In this document: piece by piece, positions 42,234-50,406 of the stretch
Layout of the letters: the number at the start of each line of letters is the position of its first letter
Position numbering within the stretch: the first letter of the stretch is position 1
Source: Pseudomonas citri
GTDB lineage: Bacteria; Pseudomonadota; Gammaproteobacteria; Pseudomonadales; Pseudomonadaceae
Length of the DNA stretch: 64,000 bases
NCBI RefSeq assembly: GCF_025336485.1
Contig: NZ_JAODAB010000023.1
Location: 1 to 64,000 of the forward strand
Direction of reading: 5' to 3'
Notes under the pieces: model-generated
Seen by the model: only the letters and a program-made list of their open reading frames with translations
What the model was told of the DNA's origin: nothing
Database searches by the model: none
Position numbers and translations under genes: made by a program

Positions 42234-43121
42234 ATGAGCGAGCCAGTCAGCCCTGTTCGTGTCGCAGTGGTGCAATTCGACCCTCAGGTCGGTACAAAAA
42301 ATCGTGAGGAAAATTTGCAGCACAGCCTCGCGCTGGCCTTTGAGGCGGTGAGCGGTGGGGCGAACCTCATCGTTTTGCCCGAGCTATCCAATACCGGTTA
42401 CTTCTTCACCAACCGCCAGGATGCGTTCGAGCACTCGGAATCAATCCCTGACGGGCAGAGCGTGCAGGCCTGGATGGATTTCGCCCGCCAGCACAAGGTT
42501 TACCTGGTGGCCGGCTTGACCGAGCGTGACGGCGCGCGGCTCTTCAACACGGGCGTGCTGGTGGGGCCCGACGGCTTTATCGGCAAGTATCGAAAAGCGC
42601 ATTTGTGGAACCTGGAAAAACTCTGGTTCACACCGGGGGACCTGGGCTTTCCGGTGTTCGACACCCCGATAGGCCGCATAGGTCTGTTGATCTGCTGGGA
42701 CATCTGGTTTCCGGAGGTGCCACGGATTCTCAGCCAACAAGGCGCAGACATTATCTGCAGCCTGAACAACTGGGTCTGGACGCCCGCACCGCTGTTCGAT
42801 GACGCCGGCAAATGCATGGCCTCCTACCTGACAATGACAGCAGCGCATGTAAACAACGTATTCATCGCTGCGGCAAGCCGGATTGGAGAAGAGCGTGACG
42901 CCCGCTACCTGGGCTGCTCGCTGATCGCCGGTACCAACGGCTGGCCGATCGGTCCCGTGGCCTCCGCCGACCAACAGGAAATTCTTTTCGCCGATATAGA
43001 CCTGACCAGTTCCCGTAGCGCGGCCATCTGGAACAACCTGAATGACCTGCACCGCGATCGCCGAGCCGATCTTTACGACCAGATGCTCGGTTACACCCAG
43101 CACCCTTGCCTGCCGCGCTGA
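42234..43121 (+). CDS. Nitrilase-superfamily amidase (carbon-nitrogen hydrolase)
   Basis: 295 aa from ATG 42234, with AGAGG eight nucleotides upstream; ATG 42183 is possible but unsupported. The Glu-Lys-Cys triad is intact: E50 in LIVLPELSNTGY, K121 in YRKAHLW and C154 in LLICWDIWFPE. Such enzymes hydrolyse amides (or nitriles, or N-carbamoyl groups) to acids and ammonia. Its place 198 bp after a 2-monooxygenase-type flavoprotein parallels davB-davA of lysine catabolism, where a nitrilase-fold amidase takes the amide product. Downstream spacing to the membrane gene is 15 bp, so they are co-transcribed. Cytoplasmic. Confidence 0.87.
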   Translation: MSEPVSPVRVAVVQFDPQVGTKNREENLQHSLALAFEAVSGGANLIVLPELSNTGYFFTNRQDAFEHSESIPDGQSVQAWMDFARQHKVYLVAGLTERDGARLFNTGVLVGPDGFIGKYRKAHLWNLEKLWFTPGDLGFPVFDTPIGRIGLLICWDIWFPEVPRILSQQGADIICSLNNWVWTPAPLFDDAGKCMASYLTMTAAHVNNVFIAAASRIGEERDARYLGCSLIAGTNGWPIGPVASADQQEILFADIDLTSSRSAAIWNNLNDLHRDRRADLYDQMLGYTQHPCLPR

Positions 43122-43136
43122 TAAGGGGGCTATTCA

Positions 43137-44348
43137 ATGGAAACCACAAGCGAAAAGCCCCAACAACGCCTGCATGCCGCCCGATCGCCACTGGATATCG
43201 CCATCATCGTGCTGATGCTCGGCGCGATATTGCTGGTGATCTGGCTTTCATTCACCAACCGTTCTTCCTGGCCTGCCCACTGGCCGGACTACAGCCACAT
43301 GGTGTCGAACCTGCCCGGGCCCAGTGCCTGGTTACGCTGGGTACTGGGCGACATCAGTGAGGTTGCATTCTATAAACATGAATTCGCCTCCCTTGGACTG
43401 CTCGCCGGCGCTTATCTGGCTTACCGGGCCAATCGGACGGGAAAAGCCTGGCAAGGCTTTTCCATCTGCTACGGCAGCGGTTTATGGCCGTGGCTCGTCA
43501 CCAGCTCATTGCTTGGGCTCTTGCTGAGCAACCTGATCTGGGGGTGGACCGTGACCGCCACGTCCTGGCAGCCCACCTTTGCCGCCTTCGTTTCATTGCC
43601 GGCGGCGATGGTGCTGATGTTCGGTGGCGGCTGGAAGGTCACGATCAATGGCGCGATCATGGGCGCCCTGCTCGTTACCCCGGCGTGTTTGTTGTTCGTC
43701 AACTACGTCTGCAATCCACTCGGATTGCCGGTCGTGATCGGCAACGTCTCGGGAATGGCGGTGGCCAGCGTCATTGCATTTCTGCTCTGCCGCTATCTGC
43801 CGTTCCTCGTAAAGTCGCAGGCTGACGCGAAACCCTCCGAGCCGCCACCGGCCCCCGCCGCCACCAAGACTCCTGACTATGGCGTCGTCTGGAGCCTGCG
43901 CCGGGTCCTGGCGGACTTTTCAGAAGCGCCGTTCTTCGGCAATGAATGGGCCAGCCTCGGCCTGATCGCGGGTGCGTTGCTGGCTTATGCCTTGAGTCCG
44001 CTGAGCCCGGCGTACGGCTCGGGCCTGCTGCTCCAGCTGATCGGCGCACAAGCGTTGACCTCGGCGCTGGGCGTGGTGATCTGGCGCCGCCAGTGGATGT
44101 TACGTGGATGGTATCCCACCTACATTCCGTTGGTGTCCGTGGTCCCGGCGGCGGTCTTGACCTACGGTGGCAGTTGGCAGGTGATTGCTTCAAGCGCCCT
44201 GCTGGGCGCATTGATAGCGCCACCGCTGGCCTGCGCAATCGCCAAGCGCTTACCGGCCGACATGCACGGTTTCATCGCGAACGTCCTGTCCATGGCCATC
44301 AGCACCTTGCTCATCATTCCGTCCATTGGTCTTCTGATCGCCGAGTGA
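43137..44348 (+). CDS. Integral membrane protein with two homologous halves, unknown
   Basis: 403 aa, no family recognised with certainty. One N-terminal helix (about 20-38) precedes two repeats of about 150 residues, each with four to five helices. Paired segments are FASLGLLAGAYLAY / WASLGLIAGALLAY, YGSGLWPWLV / YGSGLLLQLI, SLPAAMVLMFGGGWKV / SVVPAAVLTYGGSWQV, GAIMGALLVTP / SALLGALIAPP and IGNVSGMAVASV / IANVLSMAISTL. A P/A-rich linker (about 230-250) joins them. Conserved glycines and the repeated fold suggest a transporter or channel. It lies between the amidase and the asparaginase, so an amide or amino-acid carrier is a reasonable inference only. AAGGGGG Shine-Dalgarno precedes the ATG. 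Confidence 0.75.
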   Translation: METTSEKPQQRLHAARSPLDIAIIVLMLGAILLVIWLSFTNRSSWPAHWPDYSHMVSNLPGPSAWLRWVLGDISEVAFYKHEFASLGLLAGAYLAYRANRTGKAWQGFSICYGSGLWPWLVTSSLLGLLLSNLIWGWTVTATSWQPTFAAFVSLPAAMVLMFGGGWKVTINGAIMGALLVTPACLLFVNYVCNPLGLPVVIGNVSGMAVASVIAFLLCRYLPFLVKSQADAKPSEPPPAPAATKTPDYGVVWSLRRVLADFSEAPFFGNEWASLGLIAGALLAYALSPLSPAYGSGLLLQLIGAQALTSALGVVIWRRQWMLRGWYPTYIPLVSVVPAAVLTYGGSWQVIASSALLGALIAPPLACAIAKRLPADMHGFIANVLSMAISTLLIIPSIGLLIAE

Positions 44349-44420
44349 TCCTGCCACCCGATGGCTGTACCGCACCCTTGAGGTCGGTACAGCTATCGCA
44401 TTCCTATAACGAGGTATCCC

Positions 44421-45413
44421 ATGTACTTGCCCAAACTGGCCATCGCGTCCCTCGGCGGTACCGTGAGCATGCAGTCCCAGGCCAACGGCGAAGGCATCGT
44501 CCCGACCGTCAGGAGCGACGGCCTGCTGGCTTCGGTACCGGAATTGAAGACGCTGGCCCACGTCGCCGCTGACACCCTCGGGATGCTGCCCAGCGCCTCA
44601 CTGACCTTCGAGTTTCTGTTGAGCGTTCTGTGGTGGGCGAATCGCCAAGTCGAGCAAGGTGCCGTCGGTGTGGTCATCACCCAAGGCACCGACACACTGG
44701 AAGAAACCGCCACGTTTCTTGACCTTCTGTGGAACCACGACGAACCGTTGGTGCTGACCGGCGCCATGCGTTCGGCAACCGAGGCCGGGGCCGACGGGCC
44801 GGCGAACCTGTTGGACGCTTGCCGGGTCGGCTTGGCCAGGAACAGCCGTGGACGCGGCGCTCAAGTGGTGATGAACGGCCAGATTCATCCGGCGCGCGCT
44901 GTTCGCAAGACCGATTCGATGGCGTTGCAGGCGTTTACGTCGCCAATCGTGGGCCCGGTCGGTTTGCTGGTGGAAGGTACCGTTCACTATCTGCGCCCCC
45001 CACAACAACGCACCGTACTGCCCGTACCGCAACAAACGACACAGGCCGTGGCCCTGCTACAAGCGTCACTGTCGGCCGACACGCTGCTGCTGAAAAACAT
45101 TCTTGCGCTGGGCTACGACGGGCTGGTCATCGAAGCCTTCGGCGCAGGACACCTTTGTGCCACCTGGGCTGAGGCGATCGATGCCATTGCTCAAAAGATC
45201 CCGGTCATTATTGCAACGCGTTGCGGGTCCGGCTCCACGGCCAGTTCAACCTATGGCTTTATCGGTGGAGAGATGGATCTGATACGGCGAGGCGCGTCGA
45301 TGGCTGGCTTCACCTGCCCACGCAAAGCCCGGATGCTCTTGTGGCTGCTGATTGGCTGCCACCGCGAGGGAGATTTGGCTCGCTATCTTAAAGAAGACGC
45401 CTGGCTTCACTGA
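44421..45413 (+). CDS. Asparaginase-family amidohydrolase
   Basis: 330 aa, similar to type II asparaginase/glutaminases but without a signal peptide, so cytoplasmic. Catalytic-type residues are in place: T14 in SLGGTVSM, T90-D91 in ITQGTDTLEETA, and the lysine in RAVRKTD at the position of the AnsB Lys162. The N-terminal flexible loop differs from classical enzymes (GGTVSMQSQANGEG in place of GGTIAGGG..Y), so the mobile tyrosine is missing and the substrate may not be asparagine. Last gene of the oxidase-amidase-membrane protein cassette, 72 bp after the membrane gene, followed by a terminator. Confidence 0.85.
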   Translation: MYLPKLAIASLGGTVSMQSQANGEGIVPTVRSDGLLASVPELKTLAHVAADTLGMLPSASLTFEFLLSVLWWANRQVEQGAVGVVITQGTDTLEETATFLDLLWNHDEPLVLTGAMRSATEAGADGPANLLDACRVGLARNSRGRGAQVVMNGQIHPARAVRKTDSMALQAFTSPIVGPVGLLVEGTVHYLRPPQQRTVLPVPQQTTQAVALLQASLSADTLLLKNILALGYDGLVIEAFGAGHLCATWAEAIDAIAQKIPVIIATRCGSGSTASSTYGFIGGEMDLIRRGASMAGFTCPRKARMLLWLLIGCHREGDLARYLKEDAWLH

Positions 45414-45420
45414 GCCCAGT

Positions 45421-45447
45421 AAAAAAGGCCTGCAATCGCAGGCCTTT
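45421..45447. terminator. Bidirectional terminator
   Basis: AAAGGCCTGC (45424-45433) pairs perfectly with GCAGGCCTTT (45438-45447). A/T runs lie on both sides, stronger for the minus strand. It separates the asparaginase (plus) from zapE (minus). Confidence 0.85.
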
Positions 45448-45459
45448 GCTCCGAATCCC

Positions 45460-46554
45460 CTACGGCTTGTGCGCCCGTGCCAGGAATTCGTGGGATTGCA
45501 TTTCCAGCAAGCGACTCAAGGTCCGCTGGAATTCGAACGTCAGGCGACCGCCGGTGTAGAGGTCCTTGAGTTCGACTTCGGCCGAGATGATCAGCTTCAC
45601 GTTGCGGTCGTAGAACTCGTCGACCATGTTGATGAAGCGGCGGGCGATGTCGTCGGTGGTAACGCTCATCTGTTCCACGTTGCTGAGCAACACGGCGTGG
45701 AAAATCTTGCCCAGTTCGATGTAGTCGTTCTGGCTGCGCGGGCCGTCGCACAGGTCGCGGAAGTCGAACCAGGCGACGTCGTCACAGGTACGGATGGCAC
45801 GAATCTCGCGGTTTTCGATGATCAGCACATCGCTTTCGACAGCCAGGGCGCATTCCGGGCTCAGGGCGCGGAAGCTCTTGCGCAGGCTCTCTTCGGCGGC
45901 GGCATCCAGGGGAAAGTGGAACAGCTCCGCTTGTTCGAGGTGGCGCAGGCGGTAGTCGACGCCACTGTCGACGTTGACGATCTCGGTGTGCTCCTTGATC
46001 AGCGCAATGGCCGGCAGGAAACGCGCCCGTTGCAAGCCGTCCTTGTACAGGCCGTCCGGCACGATGTTCGAGGTGGCGACCAGGGTCACGCCGTTCTTGA
46101 ACAACTCTTCCATCAAGGTGCCGAGGATCATGGCGTCGGTGATGTCGGAGACAAAGAACTCATCGAAGCAGATCACCCGCGTTTCGCTGGCAAAACGCTT
46201 GGCAATGATGGTCAGCGGGTTCTTCTCGCCACCCAGGGTCTTCATTTCTTCGTGCACACGCTTCATGAAGCGGTGGAAGTGCGTCCGGGTCTTTTCCTTG
46301 AACGGCAACGCTTCGAAGAACGTGTCCACCAGGTAGGTCTTGCCACGGCCTACGCCGCCCCAGAAATACAAACCTTTGACCGGCCCCTGGTCTTTTTTAC
46401 CGAACAGTTTGCCCAACAGGCCCGGCTTGTTGTTCGACGCGGCGACCAGGTCGTCGTACAGGCGCTGCAAATGGCGCACCGCCGTTTCCTGGGCGGCGTC
46501 GTGGAAGAACTCCGGGCGTTTCAGATCAGCTTGATATCGTTCTAGGGGCGTCAT
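45460..46554 (-). CDS. zapE: Cell division ATPase ZapE (AFG1-like)
   Basis: AAA-type ATPase related to mitochondrial AFG1/LACE1; in E. coli ZapE destabilises Z-rings under stress. 364 aa from ATG 46554; a TTG four codons earlier is possible. Walker A is GGVGRGKTYL (66-75). Walker B is VICFDEFFVSD. Sensor-type VTLVATSNIVPDGLY follows. It sits 100 bp after trpS across a terminator. Confidence 0.94.
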   Translation of the reverse strand: MTPLERYQADLKRPEFFHDAAQETAVRHLQRLYDDLVAASNNKPGLLGKLFGKKDQGPVKGLYFWGGVGRGKTYLVDTFFEALPFKEKTRTHFHRFMKRVHEEMKTLGGEKNPLTIIAKRFASETRVICFDEFFVSDITDAMILGTLMEELFKNGVTLVATSNIVPDGLYKDGLQRARFLPAIALIKEHTEIVNVDSGVDYRLRHLEQAELFHFPLDAAAEESLRKSFRALSPECALAVESDVLIIENREIRAIRTCDDVAWFDFRDLCDGPRSQNDYIELGKIFHAVLLSNVEQMSVTTDDIARRFINMVDEFYDRNVKLIISAEVELKDLYTGGRLTFEFQRTLSRLLEMQSHEFLARAHKP

Positions 46555-46572
46555 ATTCGTTAGCAAGGCAAC

Positions 46573-46602
46573 AAAAACGGGCCGTCACTTTAGCGACGGC
46601 CC
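46573..46602 (-). terminator. trpS terminator
   Basis: GGGCCGTC(G/A)C arms around a short loop (46579-46602), followed on the minus strand by GTTTTTG. Confidence 0.8.
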
Positions 46603-46657
46603 TGGGGAATGGCAATCGGCCTTTATTCGGGCCGATGATCGGAAATACAGGGTTGGA

Positions 46658-48013
46658 TCAGTCCTGGGCAGGCGTGAGGACCACACGCAATGCGTCGATG
46701 GCAGCCTCCCTGGCATCGCTGTTGGCGAACGCCGGGCTGTCCGCTACACACTCTTCGCCCAGCCAGACGCTGAAACCCGACTCGCTGCTGCGCACATCCA
46801 ATGGCTGGCCGGATTGCAGTTGCTTGGTGACCTGGCCTGCCGCCTTGCCATCGGCAAAGTGGCGAGACAGCAACAGTTGTTCACCGTCGGCCGACAACAG
46901 CCGGAAGCGGAAACTGCCATCGTCTTCGCGGAAGCTGACAAAACGCGCGGTTTTCGCAGCTTTCTTCTTGGTGGTCGCGGTCACTGGCGCCTGGGCCACG
47001 AAAGAGCGCAAGCCCACTGCTTCACGCAGCTCGTTGAGGAACGGCGTCGCCACCGCACGGGCCTTTTTCGCGCCGTGTTGCAGGATGTCTTCCAGGTCCG
47101 CCGGGCGCTCGATCAACTGGTGGTAACGCTCGCGGGATTCGCCCAGCTGGCTGTCGAGCAGTTGGAACAGGCGGCTCTTGGCTTCGCCCCAACCCAGGCC
47201 TTGCAGCAATTCACTGCGGAACTCAGCGGACTGTTCGGCAGTGGCGAAGGCCTGGAACAGGGTAAACAGGTGCGAGTTGTCCGGGTCCTTGGCTTCGCCT
47301 GGCGCGCGGGAGTCGGTGACGATCCGCGAGATGGCGTCCTTCATGTCCTTGGCGCTACTGAACAACGGGATGGTGTTGTCGTAGCTCTTGGACATTTTGC
47401 GGCCATCGAGGCCCGGCAGCGTGGCGACGCTTTCCTCGATCAGCGCCTCGGGCATGGTGAAGAACTCCTTGCCCTGGCCGAACAGGTGGTTGAAACGCTG
47501 GCCGATGTCGCGGGCCATTTCCACGTGCTGGATCTGGTCGCGACCGACCGGCACCTTGTGGGCGTTGAACATCAGGATGTCGGCAGCCATCAGCACCGGG
47601 TAGCTGTACAGGCCCATGGTGATGCCGGCATCCGGGTCTTCGCCATTTTCGACATTCTTGTCCACTGACGCCTTGTAGGCGTGGGCACGGTTGAGCAAAC
47701 CCTTGGCGGCGACGCAGGTCAACAGCCAGGTCAGTTCCGGGATCTCGGGGATATCGGACTGGCGATAAAAAGTCACTCGATCCACATCCAGGCCACCGGC
47801 CAGCCAGGTCGCGGCAATTTCCAGGCGCGAACGCTGGATGCGCAGCGGGTCATCGCACTTGATCAGGGCGTGGTAGTCGGCGAGGAAATAGAACGAGTCG
47901 GCGTTGCTGTCGCGGCTGGCGAGGATCGCCGGACGGATGGCGCCGGCATAGTTGCCCAAGTGCGGAGTGCCGGTGGTGGTGATGCCGGTCAGGATGCGGG
48001 TACGAGTCGTCAT
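46658..48013 (-). CDS. trpS: Tryptophanyl-tRNA synthetase with C-terminal extension
   Basis: Class Ic synthetase that charges tRNA-Trp. 451 aa, over 100 longer than the classical enzyme of about 335. The HIGH-type motif is TGTPHLGNYAGAI and the KMSKS motif is DGRKMSKSYDNTI. The catalytic and anticodon domains end near residue 340, at a lysine/alanine-rich linker (TTKKKAAKTA). The last ~105 residues look like a tandem of two small alpha/beta repeats (FRFRLLSADGEQLLLSRHF.. and FSVWLGEECVADSPAF..), resembling YegP/DUF1508 units. Confidence 0.95.
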   Translation of the reverse strand: MTTRTRILTGITTTGTPHLGNYAGAIRPAILASRDSNADSFYFLADYHALIKCDDPLRIQRSRLEIAATWLAGGLDVDRVTFYRQSDIPEIPELTWLLTCVAAKGLLNRAHAYKASVDKNVENGEDPDAGITMGLYSYPVLMAADILMFNAHKVPVGRDQIQHVEMARDIGQRFNHLFGQGKEFFTMPEALIEESVATLPGLDGRKMSKSYDNTIPLFSSAKDMKDAISRIVTDSRAPGEAKDPDNSHLFTLFQAFATAEQSAEFRSELLQGLGWGEAKSRLFQLLDSQLGESRERYHQLIERPADLEDILQHGAKKARAVATPFLNELREAVGLRSFVAQAPVTATTKKKAAKTARFVSFREDDGSFRFRLLSADGEQLLLSRHFADGKAAGQVTKQLQSGQPLDVRSSESGFSVWLGEECVADSPAFANSDAREAAIDALRVVLTPAQD

Positions 48014-48037
48014 GGGTTATCGCTTGTCAGACTGCTG

Positions 48038-48667
48038 TCAATTCGAGAGGCGCGGCAGGATCAGATCCTTGAGATCGGTCAGCTTGCCATGGAAAAAGTG
48101 TCCGCATTCTGCCACTTTCAGCAGCTCATGGGGGCGCTGGAGCGTGTCGGACCATTGGTAAACCAACTGCGGATCGATCACTTCGTCGGTTTCCGGCTGG
48201 ATCACGGTCAATTCGCCGTGCATCGGCAAGGGCGCTTGTGCGTCCAGGCGCATCACCGCTGGGGCCACCATGAACAGGTGCTTGAGCGACTGGCCCTGGG
48301 CCTCCAGCCGACCACCCAGGGTCGCTGCCACGAATCCGCCGAAGGAAAAACCGAAGAGGGTCAGGGGCAAGTGCGGGTATTTTTCGCGCAGCCATGCGGC
48401 CGCAGCCTGGGCATCGTCCACTTCGCCAGTGCCCATGTCATGGCTGCCGGCACTGGTGCCGACACCACGATAATTGAAACGCAACGTAACCAGCCCGGCA
48501 TCGCGGGCGGTGCGCTGAAGGGTCGAGACCACTTTGTTGAGCATGGTCCCGCCTTGCACCGGGTTGGGATGGCAGATCAGTGCCAGGCCACGGGGGGCCT
48601 CGCTGTCCAGGTACAAGGCTTGCAATTGGCCCACCGGGCCGTCGATGACTACAGGGGTTTCGCGCAT
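48038..48667 (-). CDS. Alpha/beta hydrolase (COG2945-like)
   Basis: Serine hydrolase of about 209 aa. The nucleophile elbow is GFSFGGFVAA, and the catalytic-histidine region is CGHFFHGKLTDL. The phrase ALICHPNPVQGGTMLNKVVSTL, with the HPNP..GGTM pattern, is typical of this small hydrolase family. ATG 48667 is used; TTG 48673 has GGAG nine nucleotides upstream and may be the real start. It lies 24 bp before trpS on the same strand, so they may be one operon. Substrate unknown. Confidence 0.85.
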   Translation of the reverse strand: MRETPVVIDGPVGQLQALYLDSEAPRGLALICHPNPVQGGTMLNKVVSTLQRTARDAGLVTLRFNYRGVGTSAGSHDMGTGEVDDAQAAAAWLREKYPHLPLTLFGFSFGGFVAATLGGRLEAQGQSLKHLFMVAPAVMRLDAQAPLPMHGELTVIQPETDEVIDPQLVYQWSDTLQRPHELLKVAECGHFFHGKLTDLKDLILPRLSN

Positions 48668-48814
48668 AAGCAAGGGAAAGAACTCCGTGACCCCGAATAG
48701 GGTCGACTCGTCTAGCTAAAAGTCTGTGCCTGGCATGATTGCGATGTTCTCGCGGTATACAGCGCAGGTCCGAGCCGTTAACGTAAAGCAAAGCCGTTTA
48801 TAGAGGAAGGACTC

Positions 48815-49249
48815 GTGGAACACTCGCTCTTAGTTTGGTTGTTGCCGACCCTTGCCCTGGTTGCCGGTGTCGCCATTGGTTTTCTGATTGCCCGACTGCT
48901 GCCTAACGCGGTGCCTAACAGCACGCAACGTCAGCTGGACGACATTCAGGAACGTTTCGACAGCTATCAGAATGAAGTGGTCACCCACTTCAACAGCACC
49001 GCAGCCCTGGTGAAGAAACTCACCCAGAGCTACCAGGACGTTCAGGAACATTTGTCCGAGGGCGCCAACCGCCTGGCCCTGGACGAACAGACTCGCCAAC
49101 GCCTGCTGGCTGCACTGCACGCCGACTCGGCGCAGGCAACCCGGGAACGCCTGACCCCGCCAAGGGATCAGGAACCACCTCGGGACTACGCCCCCAAGGC
49201 CCCGAATTCTCCCGGCATGCTCGATGAGCACTACGGTCTGAAGAAGTAA
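48815..49249 (+). CDS. zapG: ZapG/YhcB-like DUF1043 membrane protein
   Basis: 144 aa. One N-terminal helix (VWLLPTLALVAGVAIGFLIARLL) is followed by a cytoplasmic coiled coil (STQRQLDDIQERFDSYQNEV..) and a P-rich tail ending DEHYGLKK. YhcB/ZapG of E. coli links cell division with elongation. The start is GTG 48815 with AGGAAGGA upstream. Divergent from the hydrolase gene, followed by a strong terminator. Confidence 0.9.
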   Translation: MEHSLLVWLLPTLALVAGVAIGFLIARLLPNAVPNSTQRQLDDIQERFDSYQNEVVTHFNSTAALVKKLTQSYQDVQEHLSEGANRLALDEQTRQRLLAALHADSAQATRERLTPPRDQEPPRDYAPKAPNSPGMLDEHYGLKK

Positions 49250-49262
49250 ATTCCAGCGACAC

Positions 49263-49299
49263 AAAAGCCCGCCCGATCACCTGATCGGGCGGGCTTTTT
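49263..49299 (+). terminator. zapG terminator
   Basis: AAAGCCCGCCCGATCA pairs with TGATCGGGCGGGCTTT across CC, followed by T. A near-perfect 16-bp stem. Confidence 0.9.
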
Positions 49300-49344
49300 C
49301 ATGGGTTCGAGAATCTTGCGGCAGAGCACCGACTCAGAGAGATC

Positions 49345-49447
49345 GCTATCGCGAGCAGGCTCGCTCTCACAAAGGGTTGGGGTGCATGCAAAATCAGTGA
49401 ACACCCTCGGATCCTGTGGGAGCTGAGCTTGCTCGCGATGACGGCGG
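49345..49447. repeat. REP pair in inverted orientation
   Basis: REP 1 (49345-49372: CGCGAGCAGGCTCGCTCTCAC) and REP 2 (49413-49447: TGTGGGAGCTGAGCTTGCTC) face each other about 40 bp apart. This is the arrangement of a REPIN doublet. The 250-bp gap 49,300-49,555 contains only these and the next terminator. Confidence 0.8.
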
Positions 49448-49502
49448 CACATCCAGCATCTCCATCCAAGGCAAACACCGTTGTGCCAAGTGGCTGGCTC
49501 CC

Positions 49503-49538
49503 AAAAAAATGGGGGCCATGTTTCCATGGCCCCCATTT
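49503..49538 (-). terminator. Terminator of the OmpA-like lipoprotein gene
   Basis: ATGGGGGCCATG pairs with CATGGCCCCCAT across TTTC. On the minus strand the stem is followed by seven T. Confidence 0.9.
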
Positions 49539-49555
49539 CATTTGCCTGCCGGACG

Positions 49556-50290
49556 TTATGGGTATTGCTGGTAAGTCTGCCCCTGCTGCGCCGGCGCCTG
49601 GTATTGCTGGCCCGGGATGGCCTTGAGGTTGACTTCGACACGACGGTTTTGCGCACGGCCATTGACGTCGGCGTTGCTCGCCACCGGGTTGTCCGGGCCG
49701 GCGCCACGGGCCGACAGGTTGGCGCCGCTCACGCCCTGGGACGTCAGGTAAGTCGCCACGCTCTGGGCGCGACGCTGGGACAGGTCCATGTTGTGCTGGC
49801 GGCTGCCGGTGCTGTCGGTGTAACCGACGATCTCGATCTGGTTCTGGTTGAACTCCTTCAAGGAGTTGGCCAGGTTGTTCAGCGGCTGGTAGAAGCTGGA
49901 GGCGATGTTCGCCGAATCGGTGGCGAAGGTGATGTTGCCCGGCATGATCAGTTTGATCTGGTCACCCTGGCGTTGCACTTCGACGCCGGTATTGGCCATG
50001 CTCGCGCGCAGTTTCTTTTCCTGCTGGTCGGCGTAGTAGCCATAACCGGCCGCGGAAGCCCCCACCACCGCAGCGCCGATCAACGCACCCTTGCCACGGT
50101 TATCGTGGCTGATGGCGGCACCGACCAAGGCGCCGGCCAGGGCACCGAGGCCACCGTACTTGGCGGTCTTGCTCATGCCGGAGGAGTCCGTGGAGGCCTG
50201 GCCCTGGTTGTCATAAGGGTTGGGCGAGGCGCAACCGGACAACAGGGCGACAGCGGTGGCGACAACGATCAAGCGACGCGAGGTGAACAT
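49556..50290 (-). CDS. OmpA-family lipoprotein (YiaD-like)
   Basis: 244 aa. Signal peptide with lipobox LLSGC (Cys20). Glycine-zipper stretches follow (GLGALAGALVGAAISHD, GALIGAAVVGASAAGYG; about 48-85), then an OmpA C-terminal peptidoglycan-binding domain (about 115-225) with FATDSANI, IVGYTDSTGS, LSQRRAQSVATYL and GRAQNRRVEV. It ends in a Q/P/Y-rich tail. It probably anchors the outer membrane to the cell wall. Monocistronic. Confidence 0.93.
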   Translation of the reverse strand: MFTSRRLIVVATAVALLSGCASPNPYDNQGQASTDSSGMSKTAKYGGLGALAGALVGAAISHDNRGKGALIGAAVVGASAAGYGYYADQQEKKLRASMANTGVEVQRQGDQIKLIMPGNITFATDSANIASSFYQPLNNLANSLKEFNQNQIEIVGYTDSTGSRQHNMDLSQRRAQSVATYLTSQGVSGANLSARGAGPDNPVASNADVNGRAQNRRVEVNLKAIPGQQYQAPAQQGQTYQQYP

Positions 50291-50406
50291 GGAGATGCTC
50301 CTGGTTTTTCAGTGTTATGCCAGGGCATAGGCTAGCTTCTCTGGCTCGCGTTGGAACGCGGCAATCGCCAAAAATTCCGTTACGCTGCGCCTCGCTCGAA
50401 TCGATT

